The position numbers were made by a program, and so were the translations under genes. DNA of 33,444 nucleotides from Saprospiraceae bacterium (lineage in GTDB: Bacteria; Bacteroidota; Bacteroidia; Chitinophagales; Saprospiraceae): positions 1-33,444 of the forward strand of contig JALSTN010000281.1 of assembly GCA_026983735.1 (NCBI GenBank). Reading direction: 5' to 3'. The notes beneath the pieces were generated by a model. The model saw nothing but the letters and a program-made list of their open reading frames with translations, was not told where the DNA came from and searched no databases. Positions 1 through 7,643 of the stretch are shown piece after piece (within the stretch, counting starts at the first letter, position 1; each line of letters begins with the position of its first letter).

Positions 1-1500
1 GATCTCTCCCTGTTGCGTTCTGATTTGTACGATGACCCAACCGTTGTAATTAGAATGGAATGGGAGTGTCTGTTCCCCCTTGTGAATCTCATATGAGCTT
101 GAGGTGAGAGGTCGACCCAATATATCGTAAATACGAAGTCTTATACGATCATTATGATCGGATTTTAAACGAATCCTGGCCGGAATTCCGGGAGAGGAAA
201 AATAGGAAGCAGTTACAGACCTATCGGTATGGTCTTTAACTTTAACAGGTTCCCTGCCCACAAAACTGGTTACAGGTGGTTTATCTGAGCAATAATCTGT
301 CAAGCCATAAGAAAATACCCGCCAATAATATTTTCTGGGTACAGAAAGTGCCGTAACGAGCATATGAGGCTCTTTGGTGGCCTTTTCATACTTGACACGG
401 CTGAAGGATTTATTTAAGCTAATTTGAACGACATAGTTGGTGGCTCCTGCCGGTGGGGCCCATTCCAAATAAACTTGATTAATGGGGACTTCTTCTCCCT
501 CTAAAGGTAGAAGATGCTGGGATACTTCTTCTACTTCTAGGACTTCCGGAGGGGTCGGCTCAAAGAGAAATGCCTTTTTATAAAGAAGGGTAGCTCGCAT
601 CAATTTAATTTCTTCGGGAGAAAACCGGGTTTGACATCCATTGGCACTATAAGACATATATAGTGTTCCATCTGACCTAAAATCAACCCCGTTGTAGTCT
701 TTTTGTAGGGTCCGGCTTCTGCCGTTTTCATCGCAAGACCAACGTTTGGATAAGTAGTCGGGCGGGGTATCACAAATTCGGTCGGCAGCTTCTTCGCAAT
801 TGCTCCCATCTACCAATTCGACGATAGCAGTGTCATAAATAGTGGTATCAGTAATAAGGCTGTCTTTGAATAAAGTATAGTCGTACCTAAGTATCTTCGG
901 TGTGTTGTAGTTGTAATTGTATGTCGTGCCTTCCCATCCTAGGAATGGATGCGGCAGACTGAGATTATGCCCTAACTCATGTGCCCAAGTATGACTACCT
1001 CTATCTAAGCATTCTTTATCCAAAATTATACCGGCATAAGGGAGATTGAAACCACAAAATCTAGCGGCAAAAGAGACGAGATAACAATTGATGGCCTGAT
1101 CGTCATTATTGGCAAGCATTAGTTCAGCTCCTTCTAAAATATCACCAATTCCATTCCATTTGGTATTATAAATTGTATCAACATCCCCATATACGTAAAA
1201 ACGGATATTAGCATCTGCATAATCTTCATTCAATTGACACAACGCGGCCATTAAAAATCTTCGTTTATAAAAATGTGAACTGTCGTCGCTTCCTAAGAGA
1301 TGTATTTTCAGTGGAACATCAAGTATAGAGTCTTCCACGACACGGTAGTCTAAGGAGTGTCGGAGGTAATGGATACGCCATGCATCTCGTGTCGGAAGTG
1401 TCCCACAGGGATCTAAATCCGGAGTTTGTCCGAAACCGGAACTTGGCGACGTATAACAAAGAATCACAAGTATTGATAAATATCTAATATAGTGTTTCAT
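1..1500 (-). CDS. Secreted metzincin-type zinc metalloprotease with T9SS tail (partial, runs off left edge)
   Basis: Starting at the ATG at 1500-1498, the frame stays open for 500 codons to the window edge, so the 3' end is missing. Residues 1-25 form a signal peptide (MKHYIRYLSILVILCY..., ending SGFGQ). The zinc site HELGHNLSLPH is at residues 174-184 and a Met-turn (YMSYSANGC) lies near 282, the arrangement of M43 (cytophagalysin/pappalysin) metzincins. Seen in sequence: the Gly of canonical HExxHxxGxxH is Ser. After about residue 320 comes a fibronectin III-like segment (YLEWAPPAGATNYVVQIS), then the start of a T9SS A-type sorting domain (IYDILGR..., ...GEQTLPFHSNYNGWVIVQI), so the protein is probably exported by T9SS and attached or released at the cell surface. 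It lies 47 bases after its paralogue and is probably co-transcribed with it. Substrate unknown. Family confidence is high; the exact subfamily is inferred. Confidence 0.85.
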   Translation of the reverse strand, partial: MKHYIRYLSILVILCYTSPSSGFGQTPDLDPCGTLPTRDAWRIHYLRHSLDYRVVEDSILDVPLKIHLLGSDDSSHFYKRRFLMAALCQLNEDYADANIRFYVYGDVDTIYNTKWNGIGDILEGAELMLANNDDQAINCYLVSFAARFCGFNLPYAGIILDKECLDRGSHTWAHELGHNLSLPHPFLGWEGTTYNYNYNTPKILRYDYTLFKDSLITDTTIYDTAIVELVDGSNCEEAADRICDTPPDYLSKRWSCDENGRSRTLQKDYNGVDFRSDGTLYMSYSANGCQTRFSPEEIKLMRATLLYKKAFLFEPTPPEVLEVEEVSQHLLPLEGEEVPINQVYLEWAPPAGATNYVVQISLNKSFSRVKYEKATKEPHMLVTALSVPRKYYWRVFSYGLTDYCSDKPPVTSFVGREPVKVKDHTDRSVTASYFSSPGIPARIRLKSDHNDRIRLRIYDILGRPLTSSSYEIHKGEQTLPFHSNYNGWVIVQIRTQQGEI

Positions 1501-1547
1501 AACCATGGTACATGATTTGAAGAACGATTCTTTTACAATGTCCCTAG

Positions 1548-3116
1548 CTAGTTTGAAATAAGGAGTTTTTTAGTGTCAATTCCCCCATTTTCCCCTTTTA
1601 AAGATACAAGATACAGGCCTTGAGCGAGATTTGTCTTTATCGGGAGGATATGTCGACCTTGAGCAATTTCTACATTTTGTGTCGAAAGGACAATTCCTGC
1701 CGGAGACAGGAGCTTAACTTGTCCTTTCCAGGATTGGGTGGTATTCAAGATTATATGAGTCGGATGATCCGAGTCGTTCCCTTGTACGATATACCAATCC
1801 TGGACCCCATTGAGGTCTTTGGTTGCAGTATACATTTTGGAGCCTGTTTTGAATTTTTGAGTTTTGGTAGCAGATCCACAGAGATGTGTGTCGTTGAGCG
1901 GTGTTACTTTCCAATAATATGTTTTTCTCTTGGCGAGGTCAGTCATTGTTATTTCACTCTTATCTACTATAAAACTGGTGTAACCTGTACTAAATGCCGA
2001 ACGAGTTGCGCGTTCTACCAGATAGTGGGTCGCCTCAGGTGCGTCAGTCCAGTCCAAAGTTACGACATCATAATAATCCAAAGTCTGGTTGTTCTCAGGG
2101 AATGTAGGAGTTGTTTCACCTGGTTCTCCGAGGTTGGGAACGGTGTGTTGGCGAAGGAATGCACGCTGATTACTGTTGTAATCTCTTTGCATAGCGGCAC
2201 CTTGTTCATCCGTGAAGCTGTAATTATTGCAGTTCAAAAAATAGGCCATGAAATTGCGTTCTTGGGGATGGAGCATCTCGTTGTCCGGATCTTTGGCCTT
2301 GCCCGTCCAATCACATCCGCTATAACCAAATCCGAGTTTATAATTGGCTTCTGTATCACAAAGTTGATCCGCAGCGACCTCACAGAGTTTATTATTTCCT
2401 TGTTTTTTAGTCCGACTGACATACTCCACTAGAATTTGTCGGCCTGCATAAAATATAGAGGTAGGCGTCGGACTATTGTAATTATAAGATCGCCCTTCCC
2501 AACCATAAAACGGGTGCATTAAAGAAAAGAAATGCCCCAACTCATGAGCGAAGGTAGAGGAGGGAGACTTGATTTCTTTGGATTTCATTACGACATAATC
2601 TCCTTGTGGAGAATAGAAGCCCAATATCTCCCCGGGATTGTTACCATCTTTAATGTCATTAACGACAAAGATATTTACGGCATAACCATTGCTGGAGTTG
2701 TGGGCGGTATTCGTGAGTTTGATACCTGAGAATTGCCCCTTGGGATTATCCCAGGAAGCAGTGTGATTGAGCTCCTTTATACTCTCGGTTACGCCTTCCA
2801 AATAAAAGACCATGCCCTGAGGTCCGTAGTCATGATTGAGCTTGCAGATCGCATCCAAAACCTTATCTAAGCGATCGAATCTTCCCGACCCGTCTTTTTT
2901 TCCAACCAAATGAAAGATCATTGGAATGTATATTGCTCCTCCCGTTCTCAGTTCTGGAGAGGGGTGTGCTCTATTGTATCGCAACCTCTCCCCTAAAATA
3001 GCTTGGTCTTCTATCGTAGTTCCGCAGCGAGGCGTTTGCTCTTGTCCCGATAAATTAGAAACAAAAAGCAAGCTTAAAATGATTGAAAATGAGAAGTATG
3101 AGAAACATTTTTTCAT
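1548..3116 (-). CDS. Secreted metzincin-type zinc metalloprotease with T9SS C-terminal sorting domain
   Basis: A 522-aa protein with a signal peptide (about residues 1-25, ending LSGQ). The zinc-binding motif HELGHFFSLMH is at residues 191-201, followed by PFYGWEG, and the Met-turn NFMAYF is near 290: an M43-like metzincin. As in the downstream gene, Ser replaces the usual Gly in the third block of HExxHxxGxxH. A fibronectin III-like region (about 340-430) ends in YYWKVTPLND, and the last ~70 residues form a complete T9SS A-type domain (LLSPAGIVLSTQNVEIAQG..., ending DTKKLLISN). It is the first gene of a two-gene minus-strand unit. Likely role: extracellular proteolysis of host or environmental protein; substrate not deducible. 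Shared motifs (CGT after the signal peptide, HELGH..SL.HPF.GWEG, YNYN, C..AAD..CDT) mark it as a tandem paralogue of the gene at 1-1500. Confidence 0.9.
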   Translation of the reverse strand: MKKCFSYFSFSIILSLLFVSNLSGQEQTPRCGTTIEDQAILGERLRYNRAHPSPELRTGGAIYIPMIFHLVGKKDGSGRFDRLDKVLDAICKLNHDYGPQGMVFYLEGVTESIKELNHTASWDNPKGQFSGIKLTNTAHNSSNGYAVNIFVVNDIKDGNNPGEILGFYSPQGDYVVMKSKEIKSPSSTFAHELGHFFSLMHPFYGWEGRSYNYNSPTPTSIFYAGRQILVEYVSRTKKQGNNKLCEVAADQLCDTEANYKLGFGYSGCDWTGKAKDPDNEMLHPQERNFMAYFLNCNNYSFTDEQGAAMQRDYNSNQRAFLRQHTVPNLGEPGETTPTFPENNQTLDYYDVVTLDWTDAPEATHYLVERATRSAFSTGYTSFIVDKSEITMTDLAKRKTYYWKVTPLNDTHLCGSATKTQKFKTGSKMYTATKDLNGVQDWYIVQGNDSDHPTHIILNTTQSWKGQVKLLSPAGIVLSTQNVEIAQGRHILPIKTNLAQGLYLVSLKGENGGIDTKKLLISN

Positions 3117-3159
3117 AAGTAAAAGTTTAAAATGCGAGATTGACTAAAGTATGAAGCAT

Positions 3160-3167
3160 CAAAGTTA
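3160..3167 (-). promoter_or_regulatory. Putative Bacteroidota -7 element for the metalloprotease pair
   Basis: On the minus strand the bases read TAACTTTG, matching TAnnTTTG. It lies about 44 bases before the ATG of the first metalloprotease gene. No convincing TTG -33 box was found at the usual spacing. Confidence 0.4.
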
Positions 3168-3243
3168 TAAAAAATCTCAGTTTTGTCATTATATAATGGC
3201 TTTTTCATATGAAATTGTTGCCAATATGTATTTTATTTTACAA

Positions 3244-3278
3244 TTTGCTGCGCCCACTCGATTCCGGGCTTATCTTTG
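3244..3278 (+). promoter_or_regulatory. Putative mdh promoter (-33 TTTG, -7 TATCTTTG)
   Basis: TTTG at 3244-3247 and TATCTTTG at 3271-3278 are separated by 23 bases, within the range known for Bacteroidota sigma-A promoters. The predicted start of transcription is near 3285, about 35 bases before the mdh ATG. It also argues against using the upstream in-frame TTG at 3276 as the mdh start, because that codon sits inside the -7 box. Confidence 0.55.
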
Positions 3279-3320
3279 CGGTCTACAATCTACTATTTCA
3301 TAAAAAATAAATATAAAACT

Positions 3321-4250
3321 ATGAGTAAAGTATCAATCATCGGCGCTGGAAACGTAGGTGCTACAGTTGCTAATGTTCTTGCTATGGAAGACCTCGTCAA
3401 CGAAGTGGTTCTGGTCGATATCAAAGGCGATATGGCCAGGGGAAAGGCCCTGGATATGTGGGAGCAAGCTCCTATTGTTTATTGCTCTACTAAAGTGACA
3501 GGTACAGAGGACTATTCTATGACAAAGGGAAGTGATGTTATTGTTATTACAGCAGGCGTCCCTAGAAAACCAGGAATGAGTAGAGACGATTTAATCTCTA
3601 TCAATGCTGGAATTGTAAAGAGCGTCACTGCGGAAGTGATGAAGTATAACGAAAACCCGATTCTCATTATCGTGTCTAATCCCTTAGATGTGATGACTTA
3701 TGCAGCGCATGAAGCAAGTGGCCTGCCGAAGAATCGAGTTATGGGAATGGCGGGGATCTTGGATACAGCTCGTTATCGGGCTTTTATCGCAGAGGCGATT
3801 CAAGTTTCGCCTAAAGATATCCAGGCGGTATTGATGGGAGGGCATGGAGATACGATGGTGCCCTTGCCCCGATATACCACGGTAAGTGGAATCCCAGTGC
3901 GAGACCTGATCGACGAAGACGTCCTGCAAGCTATAATAGAACGAACAAAGAAAGGGGGGGGAGAATTAGTGAAACTCATGGGAACTTCTGCCTGGTATGC
4001 TCCGGGAGCTGCAGCTTCTCAAATGGTGACGGCGATTCTTAGAGATGAGCATCGAATTTTCCCTTGTTGTGCTCTGTTGGAAGGAGAATACGGCCAGGAT
4101 GGAATTTATCTTGGCGTTCCAGTAAAACTCGGTAAAGAAGGAATATTGGAGATTATCACCTTGAAGTTGGATGAAAAGGAAAGTGCCCTTCTGAAGGAAT
4201 CAGCTGAACATGTCCGTGCTGTTATGAAAGTTTATGATGGTATGAAATAA
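3321..4250 (+). CDS. mdh: Malate dehydrogenase, NAD-dependent (LDH-like type)
   Basis: A 309-aa cytoplasmic TCA-cycle enzyme interconverting malate and oxaloacetate with NAD. Visible: Rossmann motif GAGNVG at residues 8-13 and the adenine-ribose acid Asp33 (VDI), which indicates NAD preference. The substrate loop GVPRKPGMSRDD carries Arg82 and Arg87; Arg82 at the specificity position marks MDH rather than LDH (Gln there). Arg151 with Asp148 (ILDTAR) and His175 (GGHGDTMVPL) form the substrate clamp and proton relay. The ATG at 3321 is chosen because the protein then begins MSKVSIIGAGNVG, as in the family, and it follows a good promoter; the longer TTG start at 3276 adds a non-homologous leader. 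A run of eight Gs near 3954-3961 encodes the conserved KGGGE and leaves the frame intact. The gene ends before a strong terminator. Confidence 0.97.
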   Translation: MSKVSIIGAGNVGATVANVLAMEDLVNEVVLVDIKGDMARGKALDMWEQAPIVYCSTKVTGTEDYSMTKGSDVIVITAGVPRKPGMSRDDLISINAGIVKSVTAEVMKYNENPILIIVSNPLDVMTYAAHEASGLPKNRVMGMAGILDTARYRAFIAEAIQVSPKDIQAVLMGGHGDTMVPLPRYTTVSGIPVRDLIDEDVLQAIIERTKKGGGELVKLMGTSAWYAPGAAASQMVTAILRDEHRIFPCCALLEGEYGQDGIYLGVPVKLGKEGILEIITLKLDEKESALLKESAEHVRAVMKVYDGMK

Positions 4251-4363
4251 ACATGAATTTTATGAATCATAAATTTCATACAAAAGCATGACGATAGTAT
4301 TTGACCATAAAATCATTTGTGCTTAAATACTAACTTTTTGAAATACAAGTATACTACCGATAT

Positions 4364-4399
4364 AAGGGAAGGATGCAGTGGGCTGCTCTTCCCTTTTTT
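4364..4399 (+). terminator. Intrinsic terminator after mdh
   Basis: AAGGGAAG (4364-4371) pairs with CTTCCCTT (4388-4395), with an inner GCAG/CTGC stem (4375-4378, 4383-4386) and TTTTTT at 4394-4399. It lies between convergent mdh and tsaD; the T tract exists only on the mdh side. Confidence 0.85.
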
Positions 4400-4437
4400 G
4401 TTTTGAGTTTAATGACCTTAACCAATGTAAGAAAGGT

Positions 4438-5439
4438 TTATTGAGTCCATCTTGGCTCCGGTGTGACGCGTTGGTCAGTAAACTGTCCTTCGAGATATTT
4501 GAAGTATCCCGTCATTGCAATCATGGCTGCATTGTCCGTACAATATTCTATTGGAGGAATATAGATACTCCATTCTCTTTTATGACCGATGTGTGCAAGG
4601 GTTTTGCGAAGTTCTGAGTTGCCCGAGACCCCACCGGCAATACCAATTTCCTTGATGCCGGTTTGTTCGGAAGCAGAGATAAGCTTATTGAGCAGTATAC
4701 TTACAATTCTGTTTTGGATAGAGGCACAGATGTTGTTAAGGTTGTTTTGTATGAAATGGTGATCTTTTTTCATTTCTCGTTGGAGAAACTGCAAAAATGA
4801 TGTTTTCAATCCACTGAAGGAAAAGTCTAAACCCGGGACCCGAGGTTCAGGAAAAGAATAAACCGGCTTTCCCGCCTTGGCCAATTCATCGATAACCGGT
4901 CCGGCGGGGTAGGGTAGACCCATTAGCTTTCCCGCTTTGTCAAACGCTTCACCGGCAGCATCATCCCTTGTCTTACCTATTACTTCTATTTCCAAAGGGG
5001 AGTGAACCACACTGATCTGAGTATGTCCGCCGGACACCGTTAGACTAAGTAAGGGAAAGGAAGGTTTTCTTTCCCCAATAAATAATGCATGTATATGAGC
5101 GTGCATATGATGAACCTCGATGAGCGGTATGTTCAAACGCAAGGCCAAACCCTTGGCAAAGGAAACCCCAACAATGAGAGAGCCCAACAATCCGGGACCT
5201 CGAGTAAAGGCAATAGCTGATAATTCGTCGATAGATATTCCCCCCTTCTTCAATGCCAGATCGACAGTTGGTACTATCTGTGCCATATGCGCCCTTGAAG
5301 CCAACTCGGGGACGACTCCCCCATAGGATTCATGTACGGTTTGATTGGCGGTAACATTTGATAATATTGTTCCATTTTGAAGAATGGCAGCAGATGTATC
5401 GTCACAAGAAGATTCTATAGCTAAAATATTGATATTCAT
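4438..5439 (-). CDS. tsaD: tRNA N6-threonylcarbamoyladenosine transferase TsaD
   Basis: A 333-aa cytoplasmic ASKHA-fold protein that transfers the threonylcarbamoyl group to A37 of ANN-decoding tRNAs, together with TsaB and TsaE (not in this window). Hallmarks: LAIESSCDDTSAAI at the N-terminus, the ELASRAHMAQ segment, metal-binding His111 and His115 in HHMHAHIHA, SGGHTQ at 136-141, the nucleotide loop AGGVSGNSELR near 268-278, and Asp302 in TDNAAMIA, the third metal ligand. Length matches the family. It is divergent from the unknown gene at 5616 and convergent with mdh. No defects seen. Confidence 0.97.
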   Translation of the reverse strand: MNINILAIESSCDDTSAAILQNGTILSNVTANQTVHESYGGVVPELASRAHMAQIVPTVDLALKKGGISIDELSAIAFTRGPGLLGSLIVGVSFAKGLALRLNIPLIEVHHMHAHIHALFIGERKPSFPLLSLTVSGGHTQISVVHSPLEIEVIGKTRDDAAGEAFDKAGKLMGLPYPAGPVIDELAKAGKPVYSFPEPRVPGLDFSFSGLKTSFLQFLQREMKKDHHFIQNNLNNICASIQNRIVSILLNKLISASEQTGIKEIGIAGGVSGNSELRKTLAHIGHKREWSIYIPPIEYCTDNAAMIAMTGYFKYLEGQFTDQRVTPEPRWTQ

Positions 5440-5526
5440 TTATTAAGTTTGGTTTTACCTTTCCTCCTGTTGCTCATTTAAAAAAAAGTTCTAAGGATTA
5501 TTTTCATAATTCTTTAATAATTTCCA

Positions 5527-5534
5527 CAAAAATA
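5527..5534 (-). promoter_or_regulatory. Putative -7 element for tsaD
   Basis: On the minus strand the sequence is TATTTTTG, about 88 bases before the tsaD ATG. No clear -33 TTG. Confidence 0.35.
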
Positions 5535-5615
5535 CCTATTATTGCACGATGCTAAGGTGTATTTTTACCTAAAACTATTTGAAAATCATTTTATAACATT
5601 AATTTTCAGGAAACA

Positions 5616-6200
5616 ATGATGAAGCGAATTATTGGATTACTATTAATACTGGGCGTAATAATATTAGCGATGTTGTTGATCAACAGCATAAAAGAGCCCA
5701 TTATGTTTAACAATGTCAAATCAAACCGCGAAATCACCGTTATTAAGCGACTTAAAGATGTTCGTACTGCCCAAGAAATTTATCGGGACATTACAGGCCA
5801 ATTTGCGCCCTCCTTTGATACCTTGGAGACGGTTTTGAAGAATGGACGCGTTCCGGTTTACAAAGCGGTCCAGGATCCTAATAATCCGGATGACCCGGAA
5901 GCCATCATTTACGATACTTCCTATTATCGCGCTATTGATACCATTCGTGCGCTTGGTCTCAATCTAGATTCCCTTCGCTTGGTGCCTTACGGTAAAGGAA
6001 AGGAGTTTGAAGTTTTTGCCGATACCATAGAGTATCAAAAGACCAAGGTACCTGTCGTAGAAGTTACGACTTATTATAAGGTCTTTATGGGGAAATATGC
6101 AGACCCTCGTTTTGCTAAGACCAATAGTAGTTTTGACCCGGATGCCCCCTTGAAATTTGGGGATCGAACTAAACCGTCTACTTCTGGGAACTGGGAGTAA
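5616..6200 (+). CDS. Membrane-anchored protein of unknown function, upstream of DUF3822 and rsmD
   Basis: A 194-aa protein with one hydrophobic N-terminal segment (about residues 4-23, IGLLLILGVIILAMLLINSI), probably a signal anchor with the remainder outside the cytoplasm. The stretch VIKRLKDVRTAQEIYRDITG followed by FAPSFDTLETVLKNG is a recurrent Bacteroidota arrangement reminiscent of the N-terminal helix of pilin-like proteins (recalled similarity, not tested). The rest is charged, with no cysteines or catalytic motif that I recognise. It starts at tandem ATGs (5616 and 5619). The next gene begins about 30 bases after its stop, so it is likely the first gene of a three-gene unit with DUF3822 and rsmD. 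I assign no function. Confidence 0.75.
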   Translation: MMKRIIGLLLILGVIILAMLLINSIKEPIMFNNVKSNREITVIKRLKDVRTAQEIYRDITGQFAPSFDTLETVLKNGRVPVYKAVQDPNNPDDPEAIIYDTSYYRAIDTIRALGLNLDSLRLVPYGKGKEFEVFADTIEYQKTKVPVVEVTTYYKVFMGKYADPRFAKTNSSFDPDAPLKFGDRTKPSTSGNWE

Positions 6201-6230
6201 TATCTTATTTAAAGGATCAAAAATCTGAAT

Positions 6231-6995
6231 TTGCATAGTCTCTGCGTAATACTTGATGATGCTCGCATCTCATGGAGTTGTGTTCCTGATAATTTGAAAT
6301 GCGAGGATCTTCCCTCATTTGTCAAGGAAGGACATCTTCAAAGTTTAAGTTCATCGAAAGAATGGCATGATGATGTGCAGTTGGCGGACATGGTTTTGAT
6401 CCTATTCAATACCCCGATTTATACGCTGATAGACGAAAGGGATCACTATTCTATTCTTGAGAAAAATATTAATCCTATCAGTGGTAAAGCTGGAACGGAG
6501 CAGTTTGATATGGACGCGTTACTCCAATTTGGAGCAAGAGGTGCATATCGTGTTCAATTACCGGAAGAATTAGCAATTCATCTGATGCCGGACGCTACGA
6601 AGACCGAACATTATATCACCCATTTAATCAGAGAGTTGGGGATGAGATCAGGACTTGATGGTGTTCACCTTCGATTTGGTGCTTCCCGGATTCTTATCGT
6701 CGTCGTGGAAGAGAATAAATTGTTATTTTGCAATCAATTTGATTTTCAGACTTCTGAAGAGGTGATTTACTTCACTTTGTTGGCCTATGAAATGACAAAT
6801 TCAAGTACCGGGACAATTCCGCTTTATCTCTATGGTCAAATAGAAGAGGATAGCTCCATCTACTCTAATTTGCGAAAATACTTCAAAAATGTTTATTTCT
6901 ACAGCTCTCCGGAGTGTCTCCTCCCGAAGTATCATAAATATTGGGATCATCTATCTGTACATCGAAAGTTAAGAATAGAATATGCGCATCATTAG
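6231..6995 (+). CDS. DUF3822 family protein
   Basis: About 254 aa, soluble, no signal peptide. I recognise it as DUF3822: the family in Bacteroidota is encoded directly before rsmD, as here, and resembles an actin-like ATPase-fold pair of subdomains (LHSLCVILDDARISW near the N-terminus, ILIVVVEENKLLFCNQF around 160-180, then LLAYEMTNSS and YLYGQI). Function unknown. The start is uncertain: the frame has no ATG upstream of Met53, and an in-frame stop lies at 6210-6212; TTG at 6231 (or CTG at 6225) keeps the family N-terminus and follows AAAGGA at 6211-6216. The 3' end overlaps rsmD by 14 bases, indicating translational coupling. Confidence 0.7.
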   Translation: MHSLCVILDDARISWSCVPDNLKCEDLPSFVKEGHLQSLSSSKEWHDDVQLADMVLILFNTPIYTLIDERDHYSILEKNINPISGKAGTEQFDMDALLQFGARGAYRVQLPEELAIHLMPDATKTEHYITHLIRELGMRSGLDGVHLRFGASRILIVVVEENKLLFCNQFDFQTSEEVIYFTLLAYEMTNSSTGTIPLYLYGQIEEDSSIYSNLRKYFKNVYFYSSPECLLPKYHKYWDHLSVHRKLRIEYAHH

Positions 6996-7527
6996 TGGGT
7001 CGTTGGGGGGATTGAGATTTACTCCACCGAAAGGTAAATTTGACACAAGACCAACTACGGATTTGGCAAGAGAAGCTCTTTTTAATATTCTTGATCACCA
7101 ATATAGCTTAAAGTCCAGTAGATTTTTAGATCTATTTGGTGGTTGGGGGGGGATCACCTTCGAGGCGGTTTCTAGAGGTTGTAAGGATTCTACTGTCGTC
7201 GATCGTCATGCCAGTTGTATTCGATTTATTAAGGATACTGCCCAGAAATTTAAAGTAGAGGAGTATATTCACTTTGTCCAGTCTGATGTAGAACAATTTT
7301 TAAAGTATGAAATGACCCCATTTGATATTATATTTGCAGACCCGCCCTATAGATGGCCTAAATTACCAATTTTACCCAAATGGATTTTTGACAATGGTTT
7401 ATTATCCCCAGGCGGGGTATTAGTCGTAGAACATGACGCCCATACTTACCTGGAGCATTACCCTGAGTTTACCCATTCCAAGAAATATGGGCATACCGTG
7501 TTTTCTTTTTTTAAATGCCCGGTATAA
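6982..7527 (+). CDS. rsmD: 16S rRNA (guanine-N2)-methyltransferase RsmD family
   Basis: A 181-aa class I SAM-dependent methyltransferase; the family methylates G966 of 16S rRNA (E. coli numbering). Visible: N-terminal MRIISGSLGGLRFTPPKG, then RPTTDLAREALFNIL, the SAM motif I region DLFGGWGGITFEAVSRG at residues 50-66, and the catalytic DPPY at 120-123. Odd feature: motif I is usually DLFAGTGxxxxEAxSRG, but here the central AGTG is GGWG, within a run of eight Gs (7145-7152). The frame is intact across the run. It overlaps the DUF3822 gene by 14 bases. RsmD identity is well supported; normal cofactor binding is less certain. Confidence 0.9.
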   Translation: MRIISGSLGGLRFTPPKGKFDTRPTTDLAREALFNILDHQYSLKSSRFLDLFGGWGGITFEAVSRGCKDSTVVDRHASCIRFIKDTAQKFKVEEYIHFVQSDVEQFLKYEMTPFDIIFADPPYRWPKLPILPKWIFDNGLLSPGGVLVVEHDAHTYLEHYPEFTHSKKYGHTVFSFFKCPV

Positions 7528-7614
7528 GCCTTGATTCGTCGATATTTATAGGTATTGATATATCATTGGCAGAAAGAAAGACCTTCTAAAAGCAAAATAA
7601 CCTTCTAACTGTAG

Positions 7615-7622
7615 TATTTTTG
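7615..7622 (+). promoter_or_regulatory. Putative -7 element for argS
   Basis: TATTTTTG matches TAnnTTTG and lies 21 bases before the argS ATG. It overlaps the upstream in-frame TTG at 7620, which supports the ATG at 7644 as the true start. No clear -33 TTG. Confidence 0.45.
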
Positions 7623-7643
7623 CGCTTCAATAATTCGAGGAAA

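Noticed and set aside
1620-2432. Long plus-strand open frame (270 codons) across the metalloprotease gene
   Set aside because: It is antisense to a well-supported gene with signal peptide, zinc site and T9SS domain; its translation has low-complexity Cys/Ile/Leu character and no domain.
3241-3270. CTCGATTCCGGGC resembling a tRNA T-arm
   Set aside because: Lacks the GGTTC half and any acceptor or anticodon arm; it is the mdh promoter region.
3954-3961. Run of eight Gs in mdh as a possible phase-variable tract
   Set aside because: It encodes the conserved KGGGE of malate dehydrogenases and the frame is intact; the codons explain it.
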